From Schizophyllum amplum (lineage: Eukaryota; Basidiomycota; Agaricomycetes; Agaricales; Schizophyllaceae): 64,000 nt of DNA. The stretch lies in the NCBI GenBank assembly GCA_007026445.1, contig VDMD01000054.1, positions 116,873 through 180,872 on the forward strand. The letters run 5' to 3'. Position 1 is the first letter of the stretch. Each line of letters starts with the position of its first letter. Position numbers and translations under genes: made by a program. Below the pieces are notes generated by a model. The model saw only the letters and a program-made list of their open reading frames with translations, had not been told where the DNA came from and searched no databases. This document shows, piece after piece, positions 34,298 to 44,870 of this stretch.

Positions 34298-34379
34298 GTA
34301 ATAATGATGGCAGCTACCATTATAACGCATTATGGTCGACCCTCCCTCGCACCGTCGCTCATAATGTAGCTGCCATTAC
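34298..34379. repeat. Inverted repeat (potential hairpin)
   Basis: The arms GTAATAATGATGGCAGCTAC...CGC (34298-34327) and CGCTCATAATGTAGCTGCCA (34356-34375, extending to 34379) are imperfect reverse complements with a ~28-base loop. This could be a decayed MITE or a simple palindrome. Confidence 0.6.
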
Positions 34380-36332
34380 AGGTCATTGCACTTTCCGCAG
34401 GTAGCAACTGCAGGAGGTGGGCACACATATCCAGCACGGCCTGGGCTGGGCATCATCTTGTCATTGTTTACTGAAATTGGGGCCTCGATAATGTGGAAAT
34501 TAAATCAATATAATTCAGTTCTGAGCTAATTATTATACAGTATAACAGTATATACAGGCCCGTCGTCGCATTCAGCATCCAAGCCTCGAGGTAATGCGCA
34601 ACATGCGCACGACGCATCTCCGACACTGCACAGGCAGGACCTAAGCACCATTGATGAGCATAGCACGTTAGGACAAGGGACTCGCACATACCTTCAAACC
34701 ACGCGGTCATCCATGAGGCTTTCCCTGTCGGTAAAAGCATCATGCATCAGTATCAGCACCGGCACGTACGTGAAGTGAAGAACTCACTGACGTACGTACT
34801 GACATCCCATCGGTGAGCAAAGCACCATGGTCGTGAAAACAATGGCTAGGGCAGGGAGAGATGAGCTGGCAGTATGGGGGGACACGGGTCATGTACTCAC
34901 CGTACGTCAACATGACGTATACCCCATAGCGGTAAGGCGACGGTCATGGCGCGGCGCGGCGGACGACTGTGCGCTGAAGCACGGTCAGCTAACCTTGCCT
35001 CTGTGAAGGTCATGACCACGTACCAGGAATATGTCGCGTCGGAAAAAGGACACGGCGGCAGACGCGCGTCGCTGGTCGTCAACGAGGCGGCGTGGGCTGG
35101 AGTTGAATAGAAATATGCCCGCCTTCATAGCGGAGGGCGCGATGAGACGTCGCGTTGACGCGCCGACAGCGGGAAGCGAAGAGGGAGGGAGGGAAGAGGG
35201 AGGGAAGATGGGAAAAGCACGAAGGTGGGAGACGGGAGCAAGCCGTGTTGTTTGGTCGCTGTTTGGACCACGCTGCTTTTGATGCGTCAGCCGATCGGAC
35301 CGCTTCAGCTCAACCGGAACCCAGCCGGGTCGTATTCAAACGCACCCGCAGGCGACTCGATGCTGGCAGTTGACTCGGAGCGCTCAGCGCTGAGCAATTG
35401 CAGGACTTGCGTCTGGCACGCAATCTGCAGCACACCCTTCCTTCCTTCCTTTTTTCTAGTGCACCGGCTGTTGTAGACTCGGGCTACATGGTCGTACATA
35501 CCTGAGAATTATCTGATGTATTGACTTGCCCTCATCGCCGTCTTGTCTCAAGTTCATATATATGGGACGCGTCGGAGAGCACATTACCATGAGCGCACAA
35601 GGACGGGGACCTATATTGCCTTAGCTTACCAGTACGATACCAAGGGGGTTGCTGTCTGCTGTGCCATTACCGTGTAGCTACCACGACTATTGCCACCAGC
35701 CACTCGTCGGCATCCTGCTAGGCGACTGATAATCACTGGCAATGAGCTACCATGCTGGTCGATCTCCGGCAGCGGAACACAATGGCAGGCCAAGTGGGGC
35801 AATGATGGGATCACGTCACGGTCGCAACAATCCCTCAGCAACTTTTCCACTTTTCTGCGATGCAACTTCAAGTTGAACTTGAACCCTCGTCTCGGTTGTC
35901 GCATGTTCGTCCCCTCCTCCATCTCTTGAGATCAGAACTAGAGTCCTCCTTTCCTAGTGACCACTGGTGTCGCTAAGTCGCCACCGTTAGCACGGCTACA
36001 CGCGTGAGAAGGGATGCTACTTAAGGCGGCAGCTGGGGTGTAGTTCCATATCAAGCTGTCATCACCGCGACCAACAGACGGGCCCGGGCTGAGCGCGATG
36101 CTAGCCGCCCCTACCATCGCTTTTGCGGGTCGCCTGGCGAGCAGCGCGCGTCGTCGCGGCGTCGACACGCTGGAGGCTGTTGTGGGCGCAGATCGGTCCG
36201 GTGATGCGCCCCACAACGAGGGCCGCGCACGCGAGCAGATCAATATCGCCGATTTTAGGATCGCGCTCCTCTTGTTCTCCCATCGCGAGGCGATCACAGG
36301 TAGCTTACCATAATCAGTCTCCCCGTCGCGAC
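34380..36332. other. Gene-poor interval, second part
   Basis: About 1.95 kb, lower in GC than its surroundings near 34490-34560. A purine-rich stretch (GAGGGAGGGAGGGAAGAGGG and flanks) lies at 35170-35215. No gene recognised. Confidence 0.45.
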
Positions 36333-36340
36333 TATATAAT
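36333..36340 (+). promoter_or_regulatory. TATA box of the GMC oxidoreductase gene
   Basis: TATATAAT in CGACTATATAATAGG lies about 50 bases upstream of the ATG at 36386. Confidence 0.6.
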
Positions 36341-36385
36341 AGGCGCATTGAACACCTGGGCGCTCTATCTTCCCCTTCTTCTTCC

Positions 36386-39197
36386 ATGCCCATCGTTCAG
36401 CTCGACCAGGTTGCCGACAAGTCCTTTGACTATGTCATCATCGGTGCGTGAATGACGTTCTCCGCGCGTATAACCATGACTGACTCCTTCTCTCAGGTGG
36501 CGGGGTAAGGTGATCGAGCCCGTATGCGGAACGTTGAACTTATGCAAGCACGTCAGACCGCCGGCCTCACCCTCGGCGCACGTTTGACTGAGGACGCAGA
36601 CAAGTCCGTCATCGTTCTTGAAGCAGGCCAGGACCACGTCGAGGACCCGAACGTTCTGCAGACGGCGTTGCCCGCCTCGCTTTTTGGTCACGACAAGTAC
36701 GACTGGGGCTTTAAGACGGTAAGGGTTGCCGATTTTTTAACGTAAGAACACTTCAGAGCTTCACTTCCGCTACCATGCTAGTCCCTTTCTAATGTCTACC
36801 TCGTTTCCCGATCCTCTTGCTGACCGAACGCGCAGACTCCTCAAGTCTGGGGAGGCAACAATGTTGCCGCATGGAACCGGTACGCGACTTCGCTGCTTCA
36901 CGACGTCCCGCAACCTCATTGCTTGGGTCTACAGTGGCAAGGGTCTTGGCGGCAGCTCCGCAATTAACTTCTCCAATTGGACGAAGCCACCCAAGGAGGA
37001 TATCGACGATTGGGAAGCCCTAGGCAATCCCGGCTGGAACTGGGCGGAACTCGAGAAATACTTTGACAAGTGCTCGACCTTTGTGCCTTCCAAGCTCTCC
37101 GAAGTGGAATTGGGCCAGCGCGGCGCGGAATACAAGAAGAACTGGGCGGCAGGTTTCGGCAAGGGTGCGTCTGTCATTGATTTGGTTGGCAATTCTCCCG
37201 CTCATCCGTCGCGCAGGCCCTATCAAGGTCAGCTTCCTCAAAACGCTGTCAGACATCGATGTAAAAGTAGGCGAGGAAAGTAGAAGGCTCTTGACTTGCG
37301 CGTACCTATCTCATTTCGCACTTTACAGACGTACCGCAGGCTCGGCATTGAATTGTCAAAGAATCCCGTGAGTACCGTCGTGCTCTTGGCATCAATTTGA
37401 ACGCTGACCGATCCACCCTTCAGAGCAACGGTGAGACCTCGGGCCAGTATCTGGCCCCAAAAGCGTTGAACCCCCAAACCAACCACCGTTCGTATGCTGC
37501 AAACGAGTACCTGTACCCCAACTTGGACCGCCCGAACCTATGCGTCCTCACCACGGCCTACGCGACCAAGATCATAACCACGGATCCAAAGGATGGTAAG
37601 GTCACCGCGACCGCCGTCGAGTTTGCGCATGGGCCGGACGAACAGTTTTATATGAAGTACCTTGTGAGGGCCAAGAAGGAGGTCATTCTTGCCGCCGGGT
37701 GAGTGATTAACGTACCTGTGTGGAGATCCATGCTGATCCCCCCTCCAGCGCACTGAAGTCTCCACAAATCCGTGCGTGCATGGTGCTCGAAAGAAAAAAC
37801 GCTATCTTGAACGTTTTGCAGTTGAGCTTTCTGGTATTGGGCGCCGTGAGGTGTTGCAGAAGATGGGATCCCGCTGAAGGTGTCCTTGGACGGTGTTGGG
37901 GAGAACGTTCAAGAGCATCTTCACTCGAGCATCACCTTCGGTATGCCCATCATCTTTTCATCTGTGTCACAGGCCCTGACGCGTGAACAGAGTTGGATGA
38001 AAACGAGCCTGATGAAACCTTTGACCTGCTACGGGACGAAATTCAGGCGGTCCGCCACAAGGAACTCTTGTACGCACGCATCACCATGTCTCTACTCTGT
38101 TAACGTCCTAGGCAGTGCCCAAGGCAAGGGCGTGCTCACCATGGGCTCTACCACGTTCGCCTTCCTGCCTCTCGACGCCATCTCCGACCGCGCACCCGAG
38201 ATCTTCGACAAGGAGCGCGCGCTCCTGAAGCAGATCAAGGAGGAGGGCAAGACGAACCCGTGCCTCGACGACCAGTGGGACCGCCACCTCGATCGCCTTC
38301 AGCGAAAGGGGCCGGCATGCGAATTCATCGTATTCCCTGGGTTCCTGAGCTTCCCGAGTGAGTAGCTGAGCTCAAGGACATCCTCGGTAAAGCGGTCGGC
38401 CTGACGCTTGGATAGACCCACCCGCGACCAACAAGCGATATGTCTCATTCGTCACGGCTACGAACCATTTGTTTTCGCGCGGGACGATCGTGAGTGGTTC
38501 ATGTACATATAGACTGCCGAGGGCTAATCGGCGAGACAGCACTCTATCACGAGCGACCCGAAGATCCACCCAGAGTTCGACCCGCACTACTATGAGCACG
38601 ACATCGACCTGAAGACCCTCATCGACACGGTACGCTTCGTGCGCAAGGTCGTGAACACGGATCCCATCAATAGCAAGCTGGGTGAGTTGATAATCGACTC
38701 GACGCATGAGGTGGACAACGCTGACGATTGATCAGCCAAGAAGGACGGCAAGGTTATTGAGGTGAACCCTGGCGCCGATAAGCAGACGGACGAGGAGATC
38801 GGCGGTGCGACATCACATCTTGGATACCGCTTCGGCAGGCTGACAATACACGCAGATTGGCTAAAGAAGTACGCGGCGACGACGTACCACACGTCTAGCT
38901 GCTTGTCGATGTTGCCCCGGGAGAGGGGTGGCTGTGTAGATACGTCGCTGAAGGTGCGTCTGGCGGAACGGACACGCTCTAGCAACTTGGCTGATCATGG
39001 CTCTCGCAGGTCTACGGCACGTCGAACATCCGCTGCGTCGACCTCTCCATCTTCCCCATCAACTTCGCAGCACACCCTATAGCGACGATATATGCTGTGG
39101 CTGAAAAGGGTATGTTCGCGTTTTTGTCTCTCACTCGCATGCTCATCGTTATCCCACAGCGGCCGACATCATCAAGGCAGAGGCGAAGCGAGGGTGA
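36386..39197 (+). CDS. GMC-family FAD oxidoreductase (alcohol oxidase/dehydrogenase type); one frame break
   Basis: The start is MPIVQLDQVADKSFDYVIIG, then GGGTAGLTLGARL across two introns: the FAD-binding Rossmann motif at the very N-terminus, with no signal peptide, which suggests an intracellular enzyme. Later come VWGGNNVAAWNRGKGLGGSS (GMC signature 1), KEVILAAGALKSPQILELSG (signature 2), GENVQEHLHSS, and the C-terminal substrate domain with YHTSSCLSMLPRERGG (first active-site His region) and VYGTSNIRCVDLSIFPIN followed by FAAHP (second His), ending KAEAKRG at TGA 39195-39197. More than ten short introns are in phase. One base is missing at GGG 37865-37867, where an added G restores KMGIPLKVSLDGVGE. 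The enzyme oxidises an alcohol with release of H2O2 or transfer to an acceptor; the substrate is not readable. Confidence 0.88.
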
Positions 39198-39784
39198 GGC
39201 CTTCGGGCTCGATTGATCTCGGAGCGATTGCATACTGTACAATACGATACCCGACGTACACCTGATGCACACACTGCTAGATAGGAGGGGAGGCTACTAT
39301 AGACTGCAATGCATAGACTACTTAGCCTATCCTTTGGGTGGCGACATGAACTGTCAGCTTCAGGATCTCTCAGGCATCGAGGTTTCTGTTTCCAGTCGGA
39401 TTCCAGCCTGGCACTTGCAATGCCCAAAAAGGAGTCACCCATATCATCTCATGCTACATAAGTAGCTCACAATCAAAGCTGCGATGTACGATATTAACCA
39501 GTCACAAGCTTCGAGTCTTCTTCTGGTTCACATCAGTCAGTGACTTTCCAAAGGTATATAAGTTCTAGCCAGATCTATGTGTTCTTGTTCTATGTCTAAA
39601 GCCCGGTGGCTAGTAACTATCTAGGTGTATGCAAAGTAGAAAAGGGATAGCGGGATGGGCGTGGTACAGGCATTTTGAATAATTGGATATCTACAGCGCG
39701 AAGTCCTTCGTTGTGTTACAAAACTGAGCCTAGGTGAGTGGGAGTGAGGCGTAGATGGGAGAGCATGGATGGAGATGGTGACAA
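39198..39784. other. Intergenic region between convergent genes
   Basis: About 590 bases between the 3' ends of the GMC gene and the E3BP gene. No gene or repeat recognised. Confidence 0.5.
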
Positions 39785-40737
39785 TCAAGGAGAAGGTAAG
39801 GGTGGGTGGGGTCGTGCGAGGTGTATAATGGGCAAAGGCCCGTCTAGAAGAGAGCAGCGGGAGGATTGGTTGGGGAACCGGGGAGGCCAGTATTGTCGTG
39901 CTCGGGCGAGCAGGCGGGTGATGAGAGCCACAGGGCTGGACACAGATGCTGCTGTGTAAATGGTCAGCCTTCCGACCGAAGACAGTACGAAATAGGATAG
40001 CTCACCTAATACACGGGTCCTCAGAGCTGCCAGTAACCAGGACGGCAACACCAGCGCACCTGCGTCCACGACAGGGGTATCTATGACGGCGAGCGCGCGC
40101 TCCTCGTCAGCCTCCGCAGCCTCGACCTCTTGTGCGCGAATGTACGCGAGGACGTCGCCCTTCGTGAGCATCCCTCGCACGCCTGAGCCAGGGATCGCGG
40201 CGGCAACCGTCGATGTGATCGCATGCGTGGCGAGCAGCCGGCGCACTGAGGGGAAGAACGGCTGTGCGGGAGCCTCGAGCCGGGAAATGTCGTCGCCCTC
40301 GTCGGCGAGGAGGGCTATGACTCTTCCGGCACGGACGTGCTTGAAGCCGTCGGGCACCTATTCACGTGATGAGCATGCCAAGCAGGCAGAAGTAGCAGAA
40401 GAGAGCACGTACGATGATTTTACCGACGATGCCATCGCGCTGCGCCTCGACATCGACCACGGTTTTTTCTGTCTCCTACAGGGCGTTAGCGGTCGAAGAA
40501 AACGCAGCGGAAAGTACGACTCACGATCTCCAGAAGGACATCACCAACATGGAAGATATCGCCCTCCTTCATCTTCCACGTCGCAATGTCGCCCTCTTCC
40601 ATATCTGGGTAGGGTATCGGCATGGCCAGGCGACTAATGCAGCCTCGCACGGCAGAGCAATGGAGCGCCCGCGCCGCCACCAGGCGTGCCATTGGCACTT
40701 TTGCTAGCGTACTCGCCACCCTCAAGGTCGCAGACAT
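39785..40737 (-). CDS. PDX1: Pyruvate dehydrogenase complex E3-binding protein (protein X-like)
   Basis: The N-terminus MSATLRVASTLAKVPMARLV is Arg/Ala/Ser-rich, a probable mitochondrial presequence. Next is a lipoyl domain: AMPIPYPDMEEGDIATWKMK, GDVLLEI, then after an intron ETEKTVVDVEAQRDGIVGKI, where the Lys of ETEK is the lipoylation site. After the next intron come VPDGFKHVRAGRVIALLADE and GDDISRLEAPA, then the peripheral subunit-binding domain SVRRLLATHAITSTVAAAIP followed by GSGVRGMLTKGDVLAYI. There is no acyltransferase catalytic domain, which separates it from E2 and matches fungal protein X, which docks dihydrolipoamide dehydrogenase to the PDH core. The linker between the domains is unusually short. 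The C-terminal end, after a possible in-frame 54-base intron, is less certain. Confidence 0.85.
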
Positions 40738-41282
40738 TCGCTTCTAGTAGGAGAGGGGAGGTGGAAAAGTGTGATGAGACTTGCCCGCAGCGCTCTGTGC
40801 ACTATGCTTATGAGTCCGCCGGCAGGGGCGGGCCTAGGGTTTTGCGACGGGGGCGGGTCTCGAGGCGGCTCGTCGTAGGGTGACAACACCTATGCGCATG
40901 TCTAGCGGTGCGAAGCTCATAGTGCAGGTCCAGGCAATAGGCGCGCTGAGTCTGGGCGGGGCGGGTGCTTCCTGCGACTGAATTGAGCACGTGACTTTGC
41001 GCTTGATTTCGCGTGCGGTCGTTCTGCCGACCCCCTGACATGAACGCTGCCTGTCTTGTTTTGTCTGACCGAACGTGCAGGGGCTTCACCGCTGGATGCA
41101 TCGATGCTCGCCTAGATGTCGAAACTAACGAGTCTGGAACTCGCTATAATGAGAGCAATAATGATATCAATGCAGACTTTCAGTGGCGGTCGAGGACAGA
41201 GATCGGAGTCATCCTGTACCTACGTTGCAGGCGATGTAGTATGTCTCTCCGACTCTTCACTTCTAGACATTACAAGCCCTTG
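40738..41282. other. Intergenic region
   Basis: About 545 bases between the E3BP start and the NAA35 3' end; it holds the E3BP promoter. No gene recognised. Confidence 0.5.
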
Positions 41283-44059
41283 CTACGAACTCGGCTTCAT
41301 AGGCGGTAGGGGCGGAGACAAAGCTGGAAGCCAAGGATGCACGCTTGAGTCCCATTTCAGGCGGCGCTGGTCGAATGACTCGACCTCTGCCATGGTCGCC
41401 GGTGCGTCGGATAGCCGCTCACAAGCTTCCATAGTAATCTGCGCCATCTAAAGGCGGGTCAACATGCGTTCATCGAGCTTGACAGACATACTCACTCGTC
41501 GCTGATCCTCCACCAACAGCCCGCCAGCGGAAGTGAGATGTTTTCCGAGAAGGTCGTGGAAAGCGTCGCGGGCTGTTCGGAAAAGTTCTCCAGGCGCGTC
41601 GGGAGTTGGCCCTACGCCATCCGCCTGACCATCCCGTGTCTTCGAAGTCCTCATGCCCAAGCGAGTACAATGCGACATGAACTTGCCATAGTCCGGAGGG
41701 CATACCATCGGAACGTCAATGGCGTCGAAGTCCGGTACAAATGCCCATTTCCACCGACGGTAGAAATTGGCGCGTGCCTCCCGCCATGGTCGTCGCAATG
41801 GCGATGTTAGCTGCGCCATAATGAGTTTAGAGCAATAGACAATGCGCACGGAGCTAGGTCTCACCGTGAAGATGCCTCTCCACGCTATCCTCAAACCGGC
41901 GTACCAATCACGCTCTAGCTTGAGATCACGGCGAGTTTGGGAGTCTGCAAGTGAACACCTTCGGCAGCTGTCAATCGGAACATTGCGACAACGCTTACCT
42001 TCGGGAACGACTGTCAATAATCCATCCAGGCACTTCACTAGCGTCCTTGCTATCCGCTCTGCATACCAGAACGCGAATGGCCGTTCCGCAGGCGTATACA
42101 GATCCAGTTGCTGGCCGTTCATCACTGTCTCGTGCTGAACACGTAGTAACCACAGTAGCGGAGCTTTGTGAAGATTTCGAACAGGCGATGGGTCGGGTAG
42201 AGCCTGTCCAGCGACGACGATCAGTCAAGACATCCACTTTATCTTTATCTCATTACGCACCGGCCACAAACGCGCAACAACCTCTTCTAATGTATCATAC
42301 AAGGCGTGCCACTCGACCGCTGAGCGGGCGAGGTAGCGCCTTCGCCGTGGCGGATTTGCCCATTGCGCTTTTATGTGGAGGGGAAGATTCTGAAAGCCCG
42401 CATGAGCGATACGCAGATGGAGGAGGGAGAAACTAACATGGACAATGCCGCGCTCTATTGAGGTGAGGTCGATGCCTTCCCAGCAATGTGTGAGGATGGC
42501 GCGGATATGCTCGTAATGCATGCCCAATGTCTCTACGAAGAATCGATCGATGATCCAGCGCGAGTCATATCGACCAAGGTATAGCACGCCGCTGTAGAAG
42601 GTGGTCTGCAGGTGTGCGTTAATTGCGTACAGTTGAGCAATGAACAGGTGTCGCACCTGGTATAATGAGCGCATGTGCGCATTGTTCAGGCGACCCGGCA
42701 ACCATAGACGCAAGTCGCCGACTGACTGGGAACATGAGTATTGGGACTTGGACCAGTACATAGAGAGGTCTACTCACCCGCCACACCGTGATATCGGGGA
42801 TGACTGTTAGAGACGCTACCTCCTGCCATCGCTCGATCATATGCGCAACGTCCTTGAGGGTTTCTTCGATAGGGCGCAAGGTGATGACGCGCACAGGGAT
42901 GAACGTGTTCAAACGACGGGCAATGTATGGATCGAAGGCTAGTTGAGCAGGTGATTTTGGATGTGGGGTCGGCGGCAGGGTTGATCGCATGGTTTGCAAG
43001 TAGTGACGAGCCTCATCGAAGAGAGGAAACACGGCGGGCAGATTGCGGTGCATATCGGTACTCATGAGCATGAGAAGCGTCTGTGGAGATTGGTCAGCTT
43101 GAAAGTCTCCTAGCAAATTTATGACGCACTTTGCATAGGGCAAGGCGTGCCGATAGCGCGTCGCGCCAAGTCGGGGTGACTGTCGCGCATCAACGGATGA
43201 GCAGGTGGATCAAGAGAGCCCGTACCTTTACCACTGCTCTCCAACCATGTTCGCGCAGTATCTAATTGCTTCATGACGAAGGGGGGCTGTAGAATTTCTA
43301 GGAGGGACACCTCGCATTTGTCGCTCTGCCAGTCTTCTGTCTGAGAACGCATGAGATACCTGCCCACACAAAGAAGGGATCGCGCACATCTTCTAAGAGA
43401 CTATTGTGTAGCTGCATCCAGGCCAACCCGCAGGATTTGAGCAGCCCCATCACGTAGGCGCGAAGTACGACGGTGACTAGCTGCAATGGCCGCGATGCGT
43501 CTTCCTCCATATCAAGGTAGGTCAAGAAGTCCGGATTGAGCATCTCTAGTGCGTGGGCATAGAGGAATGTAAAGACTGTATGTGCGAGCGGACTGCCCAT
43601 CATCCATTCGATCTCGAAGGTATGTCATTAGCTGTGATCGCGTTGCATGATCACAAAGAACACACTTGGTACGCAAGCGCCGTATCGAACATCCAACAGA
43701 GCTCCTCAGGAAGTAAAGGAGCGAGGGGATCGAACGGAGGACGATTCGTTTGCTCAGGCAACTCAAGACCGCTGTCTAGTCTGGGCTCTCCGATCTGCAA
43801 GTCGGCGCGTGAGGGTCATTGCAAGTAGCAGGGGCTCGGGACACACCTCCACTGCGCTCATTGCCTCTTGCAGCGAGTAGCCCTCCATAAGTACGAGGTC
43901 TCCGGGGTTCATATCTTGTGCGCGCGCACGAACGAGATTCAGCGGCGGGTCGAGCGGCGTCCGCATTGCGTACTAACCGGCCGCGGCATCGGTGAAGACG
44001 GACATCACATCTCGAAAGTCATCGCCCCCCGGAGGTTCAATGGGTTCAGCAACTTCCAT
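41283..44059 (-). CDS. NAA35: NatC N-terminal acetyltransferase auxiliary subunit (Mak10/NAA35)
   Basis: The minus-strand start at 44059 gives MEVAEPIEPPGGDDFRDVMS followed by VFTDAAA, then DMNPGDLVLMEGYSLQEAMS and AVEIGEPRLDSG, matching the conserved NAA35 opening (E-AMSA-E--P--DSG). Later exons carry IEWMMGSPLAHTVFTFLYAH, TEDWQSDKCEVSLLEI, WRDALSARLALCK, AQLAFDPYIARRLNTFIPVR, GIDLTSIERGIVH, KAPLLWLLRVQHETVMNGQQ, LYTPAERPFAFWYAERIA, ANFYRRWKWAFVPDF and GELFRTARDAFHDLLGKH, ending at TAG 41283-41285. About a dozen introns all join in phase with no frame break. NatC acetylates nascent proteins starting with Met followed by a hydrophobic residue; this subunit anchors the catalytic subunit to the ribosome. 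Confidence 0.88.
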
Positions 44060-44207
44060 AACAGCGACGAGGGATGTAGGAGCAGAATACAATGGACGTG
44101 CAAGTCAAACTCGGTATGGCCTGCAATCAAAGGTAACATAAATTCTAACCGAGTTTACGACAATTATCTTAAGTCTTAAGTAAGAACATAAGTACTTATG
44201 TACAATG

Positions 44208-44691
44208 TACAGTCGAAATTCTCGGAATGAATATTCTCAGAATGAATATTTCTCATAATGGATAGGATCTGGCGAAATTCGCATGGCACCCCCTCCTGTA
44301 TGCGGGGAAAATGGCTGAACATGAATAATGAATAATGGATAGGCTTGCAGAGGCATTATTCATTATGACAGGCGCATTTGGCAGGGAATGTGCCATCACT
44401 GCATACTCATTCGAGGCCAGCAACAATATATACAGCTCCCTTTGAGGTGTTTATCCATTGTCTTATGCTTTGGGTGACCCAGCCATGCAGCAAAAGGGGT
44501 CTTGTCGACGGTTGGTGACCGGGCCGACATCGAGAACAATGGCATGACTCACAGCGTTACATGTTGAAGCATATTGTCACGCGCACGGGCGGCCTGTCAC
44601 GGACGTGTGACAATGCCGGAATGAATAATCTCTCATAATGAATAAATTTCTGGCGGCTCAGACGCTATCCATTATGAGAATTTCGACTGTA
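44208..44691. mobile_element. Tc1/mariner-type non-autonomous element (MITE), 480 bp plus TA target site
   Basis: The element runs 44210-44689 with terminal inverted repeats CAGTCGAAATTCTC at the left and its exact reverse complement GAGAATTTCGACTG at the right, flanked by TA on both sides (44208-44209 and 44690-44691), the target duplication of the Tc1/mariner superfamily. The subterminal motif CTCATAATGGATAG occurs near both ends in inverse orientation, and TCATTATG/CATAATGA motifs recur inside. There is no transposase frame. It sits ~150 bases upstream of the NAA35 start and ~180 bases beyond the 3' end of the F-box gene. Confidence 0.85.
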
Positions 44692-44870
44692 CCAATTATT
44701 TTATTGGCCAGCTGCCGGCTCGCACAGTGCACACTGGCGAATTCGCTGGCATGATCAAAGCCCGCTACGTTTGTTGACTTGGAGCTGGCGAATATGCAAA
44801 CAGCTTCAGTACTGTGGATGACCGTCAGTAACTGTCCATGATACTATACGGCTCAGACGCACCGATAAAA

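Noticed and set aside
11336..35890. Recurrent GTTGAACTTGAAC-type palindromic strings (near 11336, 19184 and 35868)
   Set aside because: The shared core is short, contexts are unrelated, and similar strings are expected from simple AAC/GTT repeats; not enough for a regulatory call.
42150..42245. Apparent frameshift in NAA35 between LWP and KAPLLWLL
   Set aside because: Using the GTGCGT donor and the CAG acceptor just before GCTCTACCC joins both exons in phase; no break is needed.
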